Assembly (NCBI GenBank): GCA_037833965.1
Contig: AP031356.1
Location: 5,912,501 to 5,976,500 of the forward strand
Source: Marchantia polymorpha subsp. ruderalis
Taxonomy: Eukaryota; Streptophyta; Marchantiopsida; Marchantiales; Marchantiaceae
Direction of reading: 5' to 3'
Length of the DNA stretch: 64,000 bases
Shown here: positions 31,591-42,500 of the stretch, piece by piece
Layout of the letters: the number at the start of each line of letters is the position of its first letter
Numbering within the stretch: the first letter of the stretch is position 1
The notes under the pieces: generated by a model
What the model saw: the letters and a program-made list of their open reading frames with translations, nothing else
Databases searched by the model: none
Told to the model about the DNA's origin: nothing
Program-made: the position numbers and the translations under genes

Positions 31591-34051
31591 GACAGTCCGG
31601 TGGTTAGCAACCTTTACAACCCCAAGCTAAGGCTCATGTTGTACTCGAATACTGTCAGTGAAAGGACTTCCATCTCTTATATGGGTAATGTCACACGCAT
31701 TACCAGATCATTCTGTAATCGTATGTTAAGACAAAACACTCGTGGTCGGTTGAATGCTGGCAATAATCTCCGTCTCCAAACATGTTGTGCTAGATATTCC
31801 AAGCGTTTTGACGATCGGCAGAGACAGAGGCTTGTAGAAATCTGTTTCGTCATCTCTCTGGTCGGTTCTCGTCATCCAGTGCACATGCCTTGACAACATT
31901 TTGACCTTGACAATTGGCACGTACGGGATGCCACTTCCACAAGCTGGTCAGAATCCGGACCAGAGTAACTCCACCTGCAAAAATTCTGCTCGTCAATTAT
32001 CGGCCGGAGTTGGGCGGAGGATGCGATCGAGACGTGAATTTGGATGCGATGATCACTTGATGCACATTAGATCTAGATCTCGATCACGCTCAGTCACGGA
32101 GCCATGAGTTGTTCCTTATAGGCCGCCAAGCTTATAGACGCAGCCCGATCATTTGCTTCAGTCAATGTACAATAACGTGGAAGTGCCTGGATTCAGGTCG
32201 TGGAGAGTACAACATGTCTGTTGGTCTGGTTGTTGTGATGTTCCAGCTCCCATGCTGATTGTTCAGTGTTACTGATTGCTCTTATGCATCCCAACCTTGG
32301 CCTACCCTTGGCGATCCAGTAGCATGGTTTCGAAGCCGTCGATGTTTCCAATCCACGGGCTCTAGGAAGGCTCCGCCACTTGTTCGCTCATGCAATGGAT
32401 TGGATACTTTGTTATCACACGCTGTCATTCTTTTCGCTTCGTTGTGCTCAAAGCAGGAGCTTATCTTCTGACTCGTAACTAGTTCCGATTCTGATCAAAC
32501 ATTCGATGCAGATGACTGACCTTCAAAGTCTCTGTGTCTGATGAAGAGACGGAATGATACCATACAGTTTGGGTACTGCTGGAAGCCAGTATCGCTCTCT
32601 CAATCTCAGGCTTACTAGCAGAGGAAACTCGATGGTACAATACGTTGCTACTAGAGGTCTAAACACACATCACGTTGATCAGTCATAGGAACGACAGATG
32701 TACTCATCAGATAGACAGACACGGAGTAGCCCCAAAAGAAGAAAAGTATGATCGAGTCCGAGGAACAACAAAGTGTACTCATCAGGTAGACAGACACGGA
32801 GGAGCACCAAAAAGAAAAAAGTATGATCGAGAAGGCTAACAGAGAAAGTCGGCCGTTTCGTATCTAAAAGGATAAGAAACGGTTGAGATGCGCTCTGATG
32901 CGCAGGAGAGAAGACAGAGGGGCACTCGCTGGGCAGGGCTGAGGACTTGGACCCAGAATGAATGAGTGCTCTCGAGAGAATCACACGTAGAGCTGGAGAG
33001 TTTCGAGATGGGTCGAGATGAGAGGTAAAGTTTGGAGTTCCTCCGATCCTCGGCCCCCTTCTCTGAGGCTATGGCAACCCTGGTACGGACTCTCGATTCT
33101 TCACAAGATGATCACGAGCAGGGAGGAGTGACAGTGATGATTCCGTGCACATGATGCGCTCTCCATCCAACAAGAGATCGCCCGCGGTGTCACGCTGTCT
33201 CCCGTACATGTAACATGCAAGGCCATAATGCACAGGCGCCACTTTATTCAACGTCGACTCTTTTCTTCCGAGTCAGTACTGGAACTGACCGCATGCCACT
33301 TCAAAGCTGAGCCTGCCGACATTTGCTGCCAGCGGCCTGTCGATCCAAACGACCGTGGCTTGCCGTGTGACGTACCTGGAAGGCCAGAATGTCAGCTGCC
33401 ATTGCAGAGCAGCAATTATGGCAGCCAGGGGATAAGCACGGTGAGCGTGACCAGGGTGTGAAGATGTTCGCTTGTCCGCTCCTCGCCCGGAAATGAATGG
33501 GCTCATGAATGGGGCTGGGCATGAGTGGTCCGGTGCGAGTCACGGCCAGAAGGAAAATCTATCAGAGGCCAATGAGCTGCTGTACGCTCTCCTCTGATTG
33601 GCGATGCCCTCTCGGATTCGAATCCGCACTCGTTTCTGTCGACGAGGACCGGACTCGCATGAGATTCGGATGATGCATGGTCACCCTCCCCGTCGTCGCT
33701 GATGCAGATGGAAATACTGGAGCACGGCAACAGGAACAGGGTTTTGGGATAAGTCCTGCGCCCTCGCGTGACTCCATGTCAACGGAATAGACGCGTTGCG
33801 TAGCAGCGAGCCAGCGAGCGGATGTGCGACAGTAGCAACGAAATGACTGCACCTCCTGCTGCTAACCGCATGCATCTTCGCAAAATGATTTTCGATGATG
33901 ACGTTATGATGAGAGAGAGGAGCGGAGCACAGGGAGGAATTGTAAAAGCCTCAGAATGTACAGTCATCCAGTGCGAACAGCGAAGAGAGACCGAGGGCAC
34001 GCACAGCTGAAAAAGGGGCTTGCATTGAAGCTGGAATTTTTACTTTAGATC
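31591..34051. other. Intergenic, no recognised gene
   Basis: Composition returns to balanced and then becomes GC-rich. Open frames at 31600-31893 (plus, 98 codons) and 32679-32984 (minus, 102 codons) show no domain. The minus frame reflects a local tandem duplication, not selection. A self-complementary CGGATTCGAATCCG near 33609 is not part of a tRNA. Confidence 0.5.
32701..32831. repeat. Tandem duplication, 75-bp period
   Basis: TACTCATCAGATAGACAGAC... (32701-32756) recurs with a few changes at 32776-32831, including the closing AAGTATGATCGAG. It produces an internally repeated minus-strand open frame. Confidence 0.8.
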
Positions 34052-34440
34052 GAGAGAAAATGGCTGAGAGGAGAAACGCTCGCAATCATCCAGATTACAA
34101 TGGGCAGAGGCTATGCTCCACATGGAATTGCAGAAATCTCTGTCTTTACTTGAGAGAGTGAACGGCTTATGGGAGTAACACTCACAACCATCCAGGGTCT
34201 AACTAGAATGGTATAGGCAGAGTCCTCGACTGAATTTCCGAAACCTCTGTGCTAATCTTGAGATAGAGGACGGCTGAGACGAGTGGATCTCACAACCATC
34301 CAGACTACGGTTGTGTCTAGGCAGTCCTCATCTGAATTGCAGACCTCTCTCCTGACTCGAGAGAGAACGGCTGTAAAGAGGAAACACTCGCAACCATCCA
34401 CACTGGTACTCGCACAGGCAGTCCTCGAACGGAACGGAAT
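34052..34440. repeat. Four tandem copies of a roughly 100-bp unit
   Basis: Copies start at 34052, 34154, 34262 and 34361 (periods 102, 108 and 99). Each begins GAGAGA/GATAGA...CGGCT, then has CACTCGCAACCATCCA, GGCAG(A)GTCCTC and a CTGAATTGCAGA...CTCT segment, and ends with CTTGA or CTCGA. The copies have diverged substantially, so the array is old. It lies 600 bp beyond the stop codon of the mannose gene. Confidence 0.8.
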
Positions 34441-35034
34441 GGCAGTATCACAAGCGAATACTGATCGAAACCCCAACATTTGATGCTGACGCAACTTTAT
34501 TTTCTGGCAGCGCCAAAGCTCATCTCATGGATGCATTCTCCTCATCTCGCGGTAACTTTCAGACGAAATAGACAAAGTGCCTTGTACAAAACCGTAGACG
34601 TCACTTACATCAGTATAAGGTCTCACTAGATTACATGGTCAAAAACAGTACTACCTAAAAAAGAGTAAAACTCTCGAGAGTCCGGGCAGATCTCCGTCAT
34701 CTGCTGCTTATCGTGGGCTGTAAGAAAAGGATCCTCCCTCTCCCCCTCTCTCTAGTCAGAAGAGATTACCATTTGTATTTTACATAACTTGTGGGGATTG
34801 ATTCCTCTGAGAATATAATCTGTACTGATCCGATGTGGCTCGAGTGGATAATCAAACCCTGCTTATAAATCCCTTCCGGTTCGGCTTCCAAACGTCAAGC
34901 AAATTATCAAGCTGATCGCGCGCACGGCCATGCGGCCCCGGCGGGGGAGCGGCCGCCGCGGGGGCCAGGGCCGGCACCAATGTGGGGGGCGAAGCGCAGG
35001 GCTCGAACGCACCGAGGCCCAGGCGGCAGCGCCA
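34441..35034. other. 3' flank of the GMPP gene
   Basis: This contains the 3' UTR of the minus-strand GMPP gene and its polyadenylation region. The 34907-35080 part is very GC-rich and carries overlapping open frames on both strands that are shadows of the last exon. Confidence 0.5.
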
Positions 35035-37678
35035 CTACATCACGATCTCGGGCTTCAGAATGCTGGTCTTGATCTCCTTGTGCGGCAGGACGACGCCGCC
35101 GTTGCTGTAGATCTCGTCCGACACGTGAACGTCCTCGCCCAGCACCGTCATGTTCTCGACGCGAGCCCATTGCCCGATGGTGCTGTGCCAGCCGATGATG
35201 CTGCCCGACACGCAGGCGTGCTTCTTGATGCGCACGCCGCGCATGACCGTGCAGCGCGACAGCCGCACGCCGCTCTCGATGATGCAGCCCTGCCCGATGG
35301 CCACGTCCGGCCCGATCAGGCAGCCCTCGCCGATCTGCGCAGTCTCGTCCACCACCACATTGCCCACCACATGCGGCCCCGTCGCCAGCATCTCGGGGCA
35401 CCGCCTCCGCTGCGAGTCCAGATACAGCCGCAGTCCTGCAAGCCCAAGCACACGCCCATCTCAGTCTCAGTCTCTGCCCCTCTCCTCTCCTCTGGCAAGC
35501 CCCGCCTCTTCTTCTTCCTCACGACCGAATTGCCACTCGCATTGACCGAGCATTGCCACATTCGATCAGAGCTGCAGGGACAGGGGCTGAGAAGGGGCTT
35601 GACTCAGTCTCTGCCCCTCTGGCAAGCCCCGCCAGCTCTACAGGGCTTCCCCAGATCTTCTTCTTTCTTCCTCGCGACGAAATTGCCACTGGCATCGCGT
35701 ACGGGGCGAGGGGGCTGACCGAGCATGGCCACATTCAGAGGGGCAGGGGCAGGGGCTGAGAAGGGGGCTCGACTCAGTCTTTGCCCCTCTGGCAAGCCCC
35801 GGATCACCGAGGCTTACCCCAGAGCTTCTTCTTCTTCGCGACCAAATTGCCACTCGGCATCACGTGGCCCCCACGGCGCGAGGGGGACTGACGCCAGCAT
35901 TGCCATTCAATCAATCGGAGGGGCTAGGGGCACAGGGGGAGGGGGCCTACCTGTGATGTAGTCTCGGGGTTGGCCGATGTCCATCCAGAAGCCCGGCAGC
36001 ACCATGGCGAAGAGCTTCTTCTCGGCGGCGATCTTGGGGAAGACTTCCTTCTCGATCGAAGTGGGTCGCAACTCTATTCTACTCAGAGTGCTGGGATTCA
36101 ACAGGTAGATGCCGGCATTGATCTTGTTCCCAACGAACATCTGTGGCTTCTCGACGAATCGCTGAACTTCTCCGGTCTCTTCGTCCATGACCACCACCCC
36201 GTACTTGGAGGGCTCGTCCACCTGCACGCGGCGGGCCTCGGTCCGTCAGTCTGTCAATCAGTCAGTCAAGGGCGCGCATGCTTCTCAGACATCTGCGACA
36301 ATCATCCGCGGCTCGCGACAATTTACCTTCGTCACCATGATTGAGGCTTCACCGCCATGGGCTTTGTGGAATTCAATCATCTGGGTCAGAGGGTACTCGC
36401 TGATCACGTCGCTGTTCAGGACGAAGAATGGGTCACCAGATCCATCATCCAGCATCTCTCGGGCCAAGGCGAGCGGACCGGCTGTCCCCATTGGCTCTCT
36501 CTCCTGAGAACACACGATCTTGATCCCCAATCTCGCCTCGAAATCCTTGAGGAAACTCAGCATTACCTGCATTGCCATTTATCGGTACCGATTAGCCAAC
36601 TCCCCCGACTAACAATCCACAAACAATTCTCTGGGCAAAGTCTTACGTGCCCGGACCACTTCCGTTCAAAAGCAAACCAGTCTGGAAAAATCCTAGTGGA
36701 GAGTATCTTGACAGCTCCCCAGTCTTATGGTCCACGAGCGAGACGGCCGAAGTCGCACCCATCGCCGCAGAAGTTGCAGTAAAATGTGCTGACCCATAAC
36801 ACGCCAAGAAGTCGAAGCTCATAAGATTGCTCCGAATTGTAGATCTAGAGGTTTGAGCAGGCCTGACTCATTCTCTACCCCTGCTCATCCAGGACACGAG
36901 CTTCCGTGCTGCGTAGAATGAGATATAACATACCGAACAAGAGACCACGTGCTAAATCGGGTGGAGCTCTGATCCGTCCTTGGGCCCAGCCATTTCCAGA
37001 TCTGCCCAGCCGGACGGACAGCCTTTGCCTCCAATCCTTCTGCCATGCTTGCTATACCCCATCTCCCTCGACCCTAACACTCCACTCGGTACTCGGTTCA
37101 AGACTAGTATCTTAGTGACTGAAGTGTACCTCAGGCTGGTAGTTGATAGCCAAGACAACTTCGGTGACTCCAGCTGCCTTCAGTGCTTCGATCTGCGCAA
37201 ATAACGAATGTTGGTCAGGAATCATGGCGCATGGTTTCTCATTAAGGACTTTGCTGTCTTCCCCGTGTCCGACCGAAGATGTCACGATATCTAGTAGCGA
37301 GCGAGAGCAGTGTCTTCAATTACTGTCTACATGAATGCATTTCCGTTCCTAAGAGAGCTAGTTTCTGAGATGATGTGCTTGTAATTGGCAATAATGAAGG
37401 ACGTAAGACAAATCCTTCCGCGGGCTGGGAAGATGGAAAAGTGGGTTTCTTAGCCATGACCGACAATTATCTGCAGTGAGAAGAATTCAAGCCGAGATGC
37501 TCGATCAATTTTCATCTGCACCGGGCGCGAAATTGGATGCGCGAACGAGAAAGAATTAGAAACGAACCTGATGAAGAATCATGGGCTTGTTGGCAAAATC
37601 CACCAGAGGCTTGGGCACACTCAGAGTTAGTGGCCTTAGCCTGGTTCCGAAACCACCGACCAATATGAGAGCCTTCAT
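35035..37678 (-). CDS. GMPP: Mannose-1-phosphate guanylyltransferase (GDP-mannose pyrophosphorylase)
   Basis: Makes GDP-mannose from mannose-1-phosphate and GTP in the cytosol, feeding glycosylation, wall polysaccharides and ascorbate. Five exons join in phase: 37678-37568, 37192-37130, 36566-36327, 36221-35951 and 35435-35035. They total 1086 bases, 361 residues plus stop, exactly the usual length of the plant CYT1/VTC1 enzyme. The N-terminus [18 protein letters not shown] carries the nucleotidyltransferase GGxGTRxxP signature. VEKP ([16 protein letters not shown]) is the sugar-phosphate site. The C-terminal half is a left-handed beta-helix of hexapeptide repeats ([17 protein letters not shown] and onward) ending SILKPEIVM. 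All introns have GT-AG ends. No defect is seen, so it should be functional. Confidence 0.97.
35461..35935. repeat. Three tandem copies inside GMPP intron 4
   Basis: Intron 4 (35436-35950) is almost filled by three diverged copies, starting at about 35461, 35605 and 35776. Each contains CAGTCTCTGCCCCTCTGGCAAGCCCC, then CTTCTTCTT...CGCGACGAAATTGCCACT, ACCGAGCATTGCCA and GGGGCAGGGGCTGAGAAGGGG-like sequence. The period is 145-170 bp. Confidence 0.85.
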
Positions 37679-38420
37679 GATGCCTGCCCGCTCGACGTGT
37701 AGATCTCAAACTTGACGGAAGACGAGGCCTGCAACGTGGAACAGTCACAACAAGCATCAGCTGATATGCACAGCGGCGACCGATTGACAAGTCAGAAGAA
37801 CACCAAATTCACGCAAGCCGTCACTGTCAAAGTCGCACGAGACGGCGTGGCTCCGTGCACGTCCTACTCAATCCTAACCATGTCTGTCAGCACATCTCAA
37901 CTAACGACAAGTACGGATTGGGTTCGGTTGGGTGAGAGTCGTGACAGCAACAGCGAGCATCACACTGAGACCGACCTGAGCGAGCAAGCCTCGCTACCCT
38001 GCCGGCGAAACCTCACAGAGAGAGAGGAGAGAGAGAATATGAGAGCGAGAGAATGAGTGAGGGAGAGAGAGAGAGAGATGGAGAAAGAACACTGCAATGA
38101 AATGCGAGAAGAATGGCAAATGTATTGCTGCTCGCTGGCTTTCTTAATTGAGGAGAGGAGGAGGAGAGAAGAGAAGAGAGAAGAGCGAGAGGAGGAACGA
38201 ATGCGGGAGTGAATGAGGACAGCGACTGACCGAGTGGAGTGAGACTAGCAGCGCGAAAGGCTAAAGGAAGGACGGGCAAGGAGGGACGGACAGGCGGACA
38301 GGCAGACAGACAAGACAGAGTTGCGGAGCAAGAAAGAACTGGGCCCGCTTGCTCCCCGCCCCCTGCTAATGCCACTCTGCTCTTCTTCTACCTTCTGCAG
38401 AACTCGTCCCTCTGGCCCTT
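37679..38420 (-). promoter_or_regulatory. GMPP leader and proximal promoter
   Basis: On the coding (minus) strand this is a CT-rich leader: long CTCTCT and CCTCCT runs around 38010-38210 lie upstream of the ATG at 37678. Such pyrimidine-rich leaders are common in plant genes. The transcription start is not defined. No open frame here has a recognisable domain. Confidence 0.45.
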
Positions 38421-38429
38421 TCAATCGGA

Positions 38430-38592
38430 TCCCTCCTCCTCCTCCTCCTCTTCTTCTTCTTCTTCTTCCTCCTCCTCTTCCTCCTCTCCCTCCTCTCTCC
38501 CTCTATCCTCGCCCGAGCCTTGCCTGGTCTTCGCCTCTCCTGCTGCCTTTCCTCGCCTTTCCTTTCCTCCTCCTCCTCCTCCTCCTCCTCCT
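38430..38592. repeat. CCT/CTT trinucleotide runs
   Basis: Interrupted CCT and CTT runs at about 38430-38500 and a pure CCT run at 38566-38592. They give poly-Ser/Pro or poly-Glu/Gly frames depending on strand and frame, a sign of low complexity and not of genes. Confidence 0.9.
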
Positions 38593-38711
38593 CTCGCCGA
38601 TGCTCCCTCTGCGTGCCCGTTCCTCCTCTCCACCTGGCTGGGCCTCTGCCTGCTGATGCCTACGGTGTCGCTTTCGCAGCAGATCCCGCCTGGCGCACCG
38701 CTGCTCTCGCT

Positions 38712-38735
38712 CTGCTGCTGCTGCTGCTGCTGCTG
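38712..38735. repeat. (CTG)8 microsatellite
   Basis: Eight perfect CTG triplets. Confidence 0.95.
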
Positions 38736-38850
38736 GGAGCTCGGCGCTGGCTCTCTCGCTCTCTCTCGATCTGTGCCTGGAGGCTCTGTCGCGCCCACGC
38801 TTTCAAAGAGCTCAGAGCAAAGCCCCGGACGGACTCGGCTTTGCTGCTGA

Positions 38851-38873
38851 GGGGGGGGGGGGGGGGGGGGGGG
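38851..38873. repeat. Homopolymer of 23 G
   Basis: An uninterrupted G23 tract, with further G runs at 38966-38987. It could form G-quadruplex structure on the plus strand, and its length is likely unreliable in sequencing. Confidence 0.95.
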
Positions 38874-39264
38874 AGCGGCTGCTGCTGGTGGCTGCGGAGG
38901 TGCTTGCTGGCTTGCCCTGGAGAGCAGAGTACAAGAGGCCAGTCCTTATGCGCGGTACACAGTGGGGGTGGAAGGGGGGTGGGGGGGCTAGCTCGGCCCC
39001 CACAGTGATCACCGGCCACTTGAGCTCGAGCCCCCGGCGGGCAGCGAGCGAGCCCCATGGCTCGACTGCGAACGATCTAGCGAGCATCGAATCTCGTCAT
39101 GAATGACGGCATGTCCGAGTAAACTAGAGCTTTTTACCTCCCCGGGCTCGGAGCTCGGGCGTGCAGCGGACGGGCGGATATTCAAGCGAATCTGGCCACT
39201 GGCCAGGTCAAATCCACGGTCCGATTATTCCTCGCCCCAGCCCCAGCCCCAGCCCCCCGCGCTC

Positions 39265-39402
39265 TCGGGCGCATGAGCGAGCGAGACTCTTCGATTATTC
39301 TTGTTCTTGTTCTCTTCTCCCCCGCCACCCCCCTCGGGCGCATGAGCGAGCGAGACTCTTCGATTATTCTTGTTCTTGTTCTCTTCTCCCCCGCCACCCC
39401 CC
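39265..39402. repeat. Tandem duplication, 69-bp period
   Basis: Two essentially identical 69-bp units starting TCGGGCGCATGAGCGAGCGA (39265 and 39334). Near-identity indicates a recent event. Confidence 0.9.
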
Positions 39403-39441
39403 GCAGTAGGCCCACTCACACCCGGGCCTCTGCAACTGCGC

Positions 39442-39577
39442 GTCGAGCCTGGCTGGGGTCAAGAGGCCCAGCGGCTCGGGGGCCGATTTCCTGTGGTTGT
39501 TGGCGAGCGGTCGAGCCTGGCTGGGGTCAAGAGGCCCAGCGGCTCGGGGGCCGATTTCCTGTGGTTGTTGGCGAGCG
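39442..39577. repeat. Tandem duplication, 68-bp period
   Basis: Two essentially identical 68-bp units starting GTCGAGCCTGGCTGGGGTCA (39442 and 39510). This is independent of the 69-bp duplication 40 bp to the left. Confidence 0.9.
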
Positions 39578-42500
39578 AGGGTCGGGGCTGGGGCTGGGGC
39601 TGGGCTTCTTTCCACCCTGCCTCTTGTTGTCCATTGTTCGCTGACAGCTTTCCTGGCCTCGAGGCTACAAGAGCAGCTTGGCGCCCGGCTCGACCCTCCC
39701 TCGTCCAGACGAGCCGTGGGGGCGGCGTTCTTACAGCCGGAGAACGACGGGTGACTGCGGTTGGCTCTGCGCTCGCAGATTCCGCGGTGCCGTTCTGTGG
39801 CGCCCGCGACCGAGCCGCAGGCACGCACCGTGGTACGTGAACCTCACGGTGCTCGTCGCCCGTTTTGTCGAGGTCTCCGCGACTCTTTCAGGGCTTCGGA
39901 CGCCCACTTTCCGTTGACCCCCCGAGTACTTCCCGTCTGGCCTCTGCCTGGCCTAGAATGCTCCTCCCGCTTGCCCCTCTCTCCGCCCAAGCCCCCGGCG
40001 TGCCAGACATAGTAAGGCAGGCGGGGAGGCAGGGGAGCAGGGGCAGGGGCAGCAAAATGTCTTCGGGGCTGGGGATGGGGATGGCGTTTCTAGTGCGTGG
40101 CCGGGCTTTTCCTTTCTTTTCCCGGCTGGACGGGCAGCACAGGGGGCAGCGGTGGACCCTCGGGCCGGACGCAGTGAGTGGGTGCTGACTTCTGGCGAAG
40201 ATCCGTCCGCTTCGACTGATTCTCGTCGTTCTCGGCGACAGCTATCGTGTGCTGCTGGCCTGTAGCAAACACGGTACGGGGTCGGACCGCGAGGCCTCGT
40301 CGGCCGGGAAGTGGCAACCGTGGGTGGGATTAGCGGGGGCTCGGATCATGAAGCGACATTCGCTCGCAGCGAGTGAGGAGGGCGGGCGAGCCACTGCTGC
40401 CGGGGCTTCGGGTCGCCATGATTCGGCCACCGGCGACCGGCACGGAGCGCGACCGCATCAGTTGACCGTGGTAGCCAAGCGAAGCGCGGGTGCACGGGAG
40501 ACTTGAGACCGCTGGCAAGGTGCTTCCACGAAGCACCTTGCTGGTGGGTGTGTCATGCCCGGACGCCGAAGCCCCGAGTCGAAAGAATCACGCTGATGCA
40601 CAACGAGAGTCTTCCAGGCCCCTCGGAAGCAGAATATGCAATACACCAACTGGTGCTTGCAGCAGCAGGCACACAGCGGCATCGGCCAAAAGGTGCTTAC
40701 CTTTAGTCAACCACACACAGTTTTAGTCCTCTACCACACATGCACACTTGAAGCAGGGCTTATGCCCAACGGGGGCACGCTTAGCATGTAGAACTCGAGT
40801 GGAGTGGAGTACACCGTTGGCCCGTGAGCACCACCTCCGGCGAAAAGTTGCACCCCCGTAGCTCCTAGGGGGCTTACAAAACCTGTAGGCCCACGCCAGC
40901 CAACAGAGAGAAAGGTCACAGCGAGGGGTTGGGGGTTGGGGGTGGGGGGAGAGACACTGCGATCATCCGCTTTCCCGGCTGGGGTCACATCACAGAGAAA
41001 GCTGGACTCCAGGCCCTCCCTGATTGGCCCCTGGCCCCTCCCCTAATTGTCTCGCTTATGTCCCACAGGCGACAGAGATTAGGCTAATTTGATGAGTCAG
41101 TCTCGCTTATCGGGACTACTATTTTTGCCCCCCGGTGCATTGCGGGGCAAACCATCCATCCCCATCCATCCACATCCATCCGCTCGGCTGGATGGTGGGC
41201 GAGTACGCAATTACCCCCTTTTGCTTTACTTTGCGTTCGGGTGGTTAGAACACGGTCGGACTTTCATGCAAAGAGGAAAGGAAAATGTGCCGAGCCCCAA
41301 CGGAAGACCGATTCAAGATAGGCCCAGCCGATGATCGGTTCCGTAAGCGCAAGGTGGTTGTGGTTGCCTGGTCGCCTCGGGGGCCGATTCTCGCCGCAAA
41401 GGCGATGCCATGCAAGAACGGGACCGAGCCCGCGCTTGTGAGGAGTCCGGGATCGCACCGGGCTTGCGCATCGCAGACAGAGCCACATACCGTAGAGTTA
41501 CCGCGACGCCGGAGAGGGGAGGGGGGAGTCCCAAAGCGTGGCGCGGAAGGGGGAGGGGCTGTCCAAATTTGGGAGGCGCAAGCACTCTTTAAGAAAACGA
41601 ACGCACGTCGGCGGGTGGAAGCAAGCCCGAAGGCGGGCACTGGAAAGCCGACGCGCCACTCCTCGAATTGGAAAAACACGTCCGAAGGTATCTTGGCACT
41701 CGGAACACGACCCAAGCGACTGCCTGCCAAAGGGCTTGGCTCGAATGTGGTTGGGGCAGGCTGCGGTGGAAGATAAGCCATCACTTAATTCTCTGCCAAA
41801 TCCGAGGTCCGGACCAGGTCCGCTCAGGCTCGGCCGTCTTTGGCGGGAGCGCGGTCCCGGGCCTATCCAGTTGCTCGGCGCTAGGGACTCGTCGGAAGAA
41901 GAAGAAGAAGGCTGGCTGCAGTAACTGCAGGGGCTCCGGAGGATGCGACGAGGCTGGCAGTCGAAGGCAGTACGTGGTAGACGGAGCCCCCCCACGAGGG
42001 GAATAGGAAGGCGGCGATGATTCAGTGAGGAAATCGAGCCCCTCGCCCTGCCCCTGCCCCTCGCCCAGCCCCTACCCCACCCCCCGAGCGAGGGACCCAC
42101 GTCACATGACGAGAGATGCCAGCCCCGGCCTGATACGGCGATCGGAGAAGCTCGGGGCTTGCAGCTGAACCGAGCAGAGCATGGCCCACAGGCACGACCA
42201 CCTTCTGACAGGCCAACTCAGAGGTCGGCCCTGAATCCGAGCCATGCTGAAGCTCGGCCAATCTGAACCCCGGCAGATCTCTGGCCCTTTGTCCCCCGGA
42301 ATGATTTTCTTCTCCGGACTCTCGTCCGGTCGCCATAATCTACGATTTTCCAACCTAACCTCAGACTGAGCTCAGACTAGACTTTTTCTCCATCATGCAA
42401 TTCCTCGAGCGGCAGCACATTTCGTGAGGGTGCCTGTCCCAGACCTGAGGTAAGTTCAGGCGCATGCGAGGCACAAGGAATTGGCGAGCAGGTCTTCATG

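Noticed and set aside
33600-33630. Possible tRNA T-arm (GGATTCGAATCC)
   Set aside because: The stem does not pair in the tRNA register and no acceptor, D-arm or anticodon arm is found upstream.
34907-35718. Large open frames of 164 and 262 codons on both strands
   Set aside because: They are shadows of GMPP exon 5 and of the repeats in intron 4; the true frame is the hexapeptide-repeat end of GMPP.
38239-39087. Open frames with poly-Ser, poly-Glu or poly-Gly
   Set aside because: They are translations of trinucleotide and G homopolymer runs.
39364-39840. Internally repeated open frames of about 120-156 codons
   Set aside because: The repetition comes from the 68- and 69-bp DNA duplications and occurs in several frames at once.
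41245-42100. Long open frames on both strands (up to 200 codons)
   Set aside because: They overlap each other in GC-rich DNA, have skewed composition, lack domain motifs, and show no matching splice or start context.
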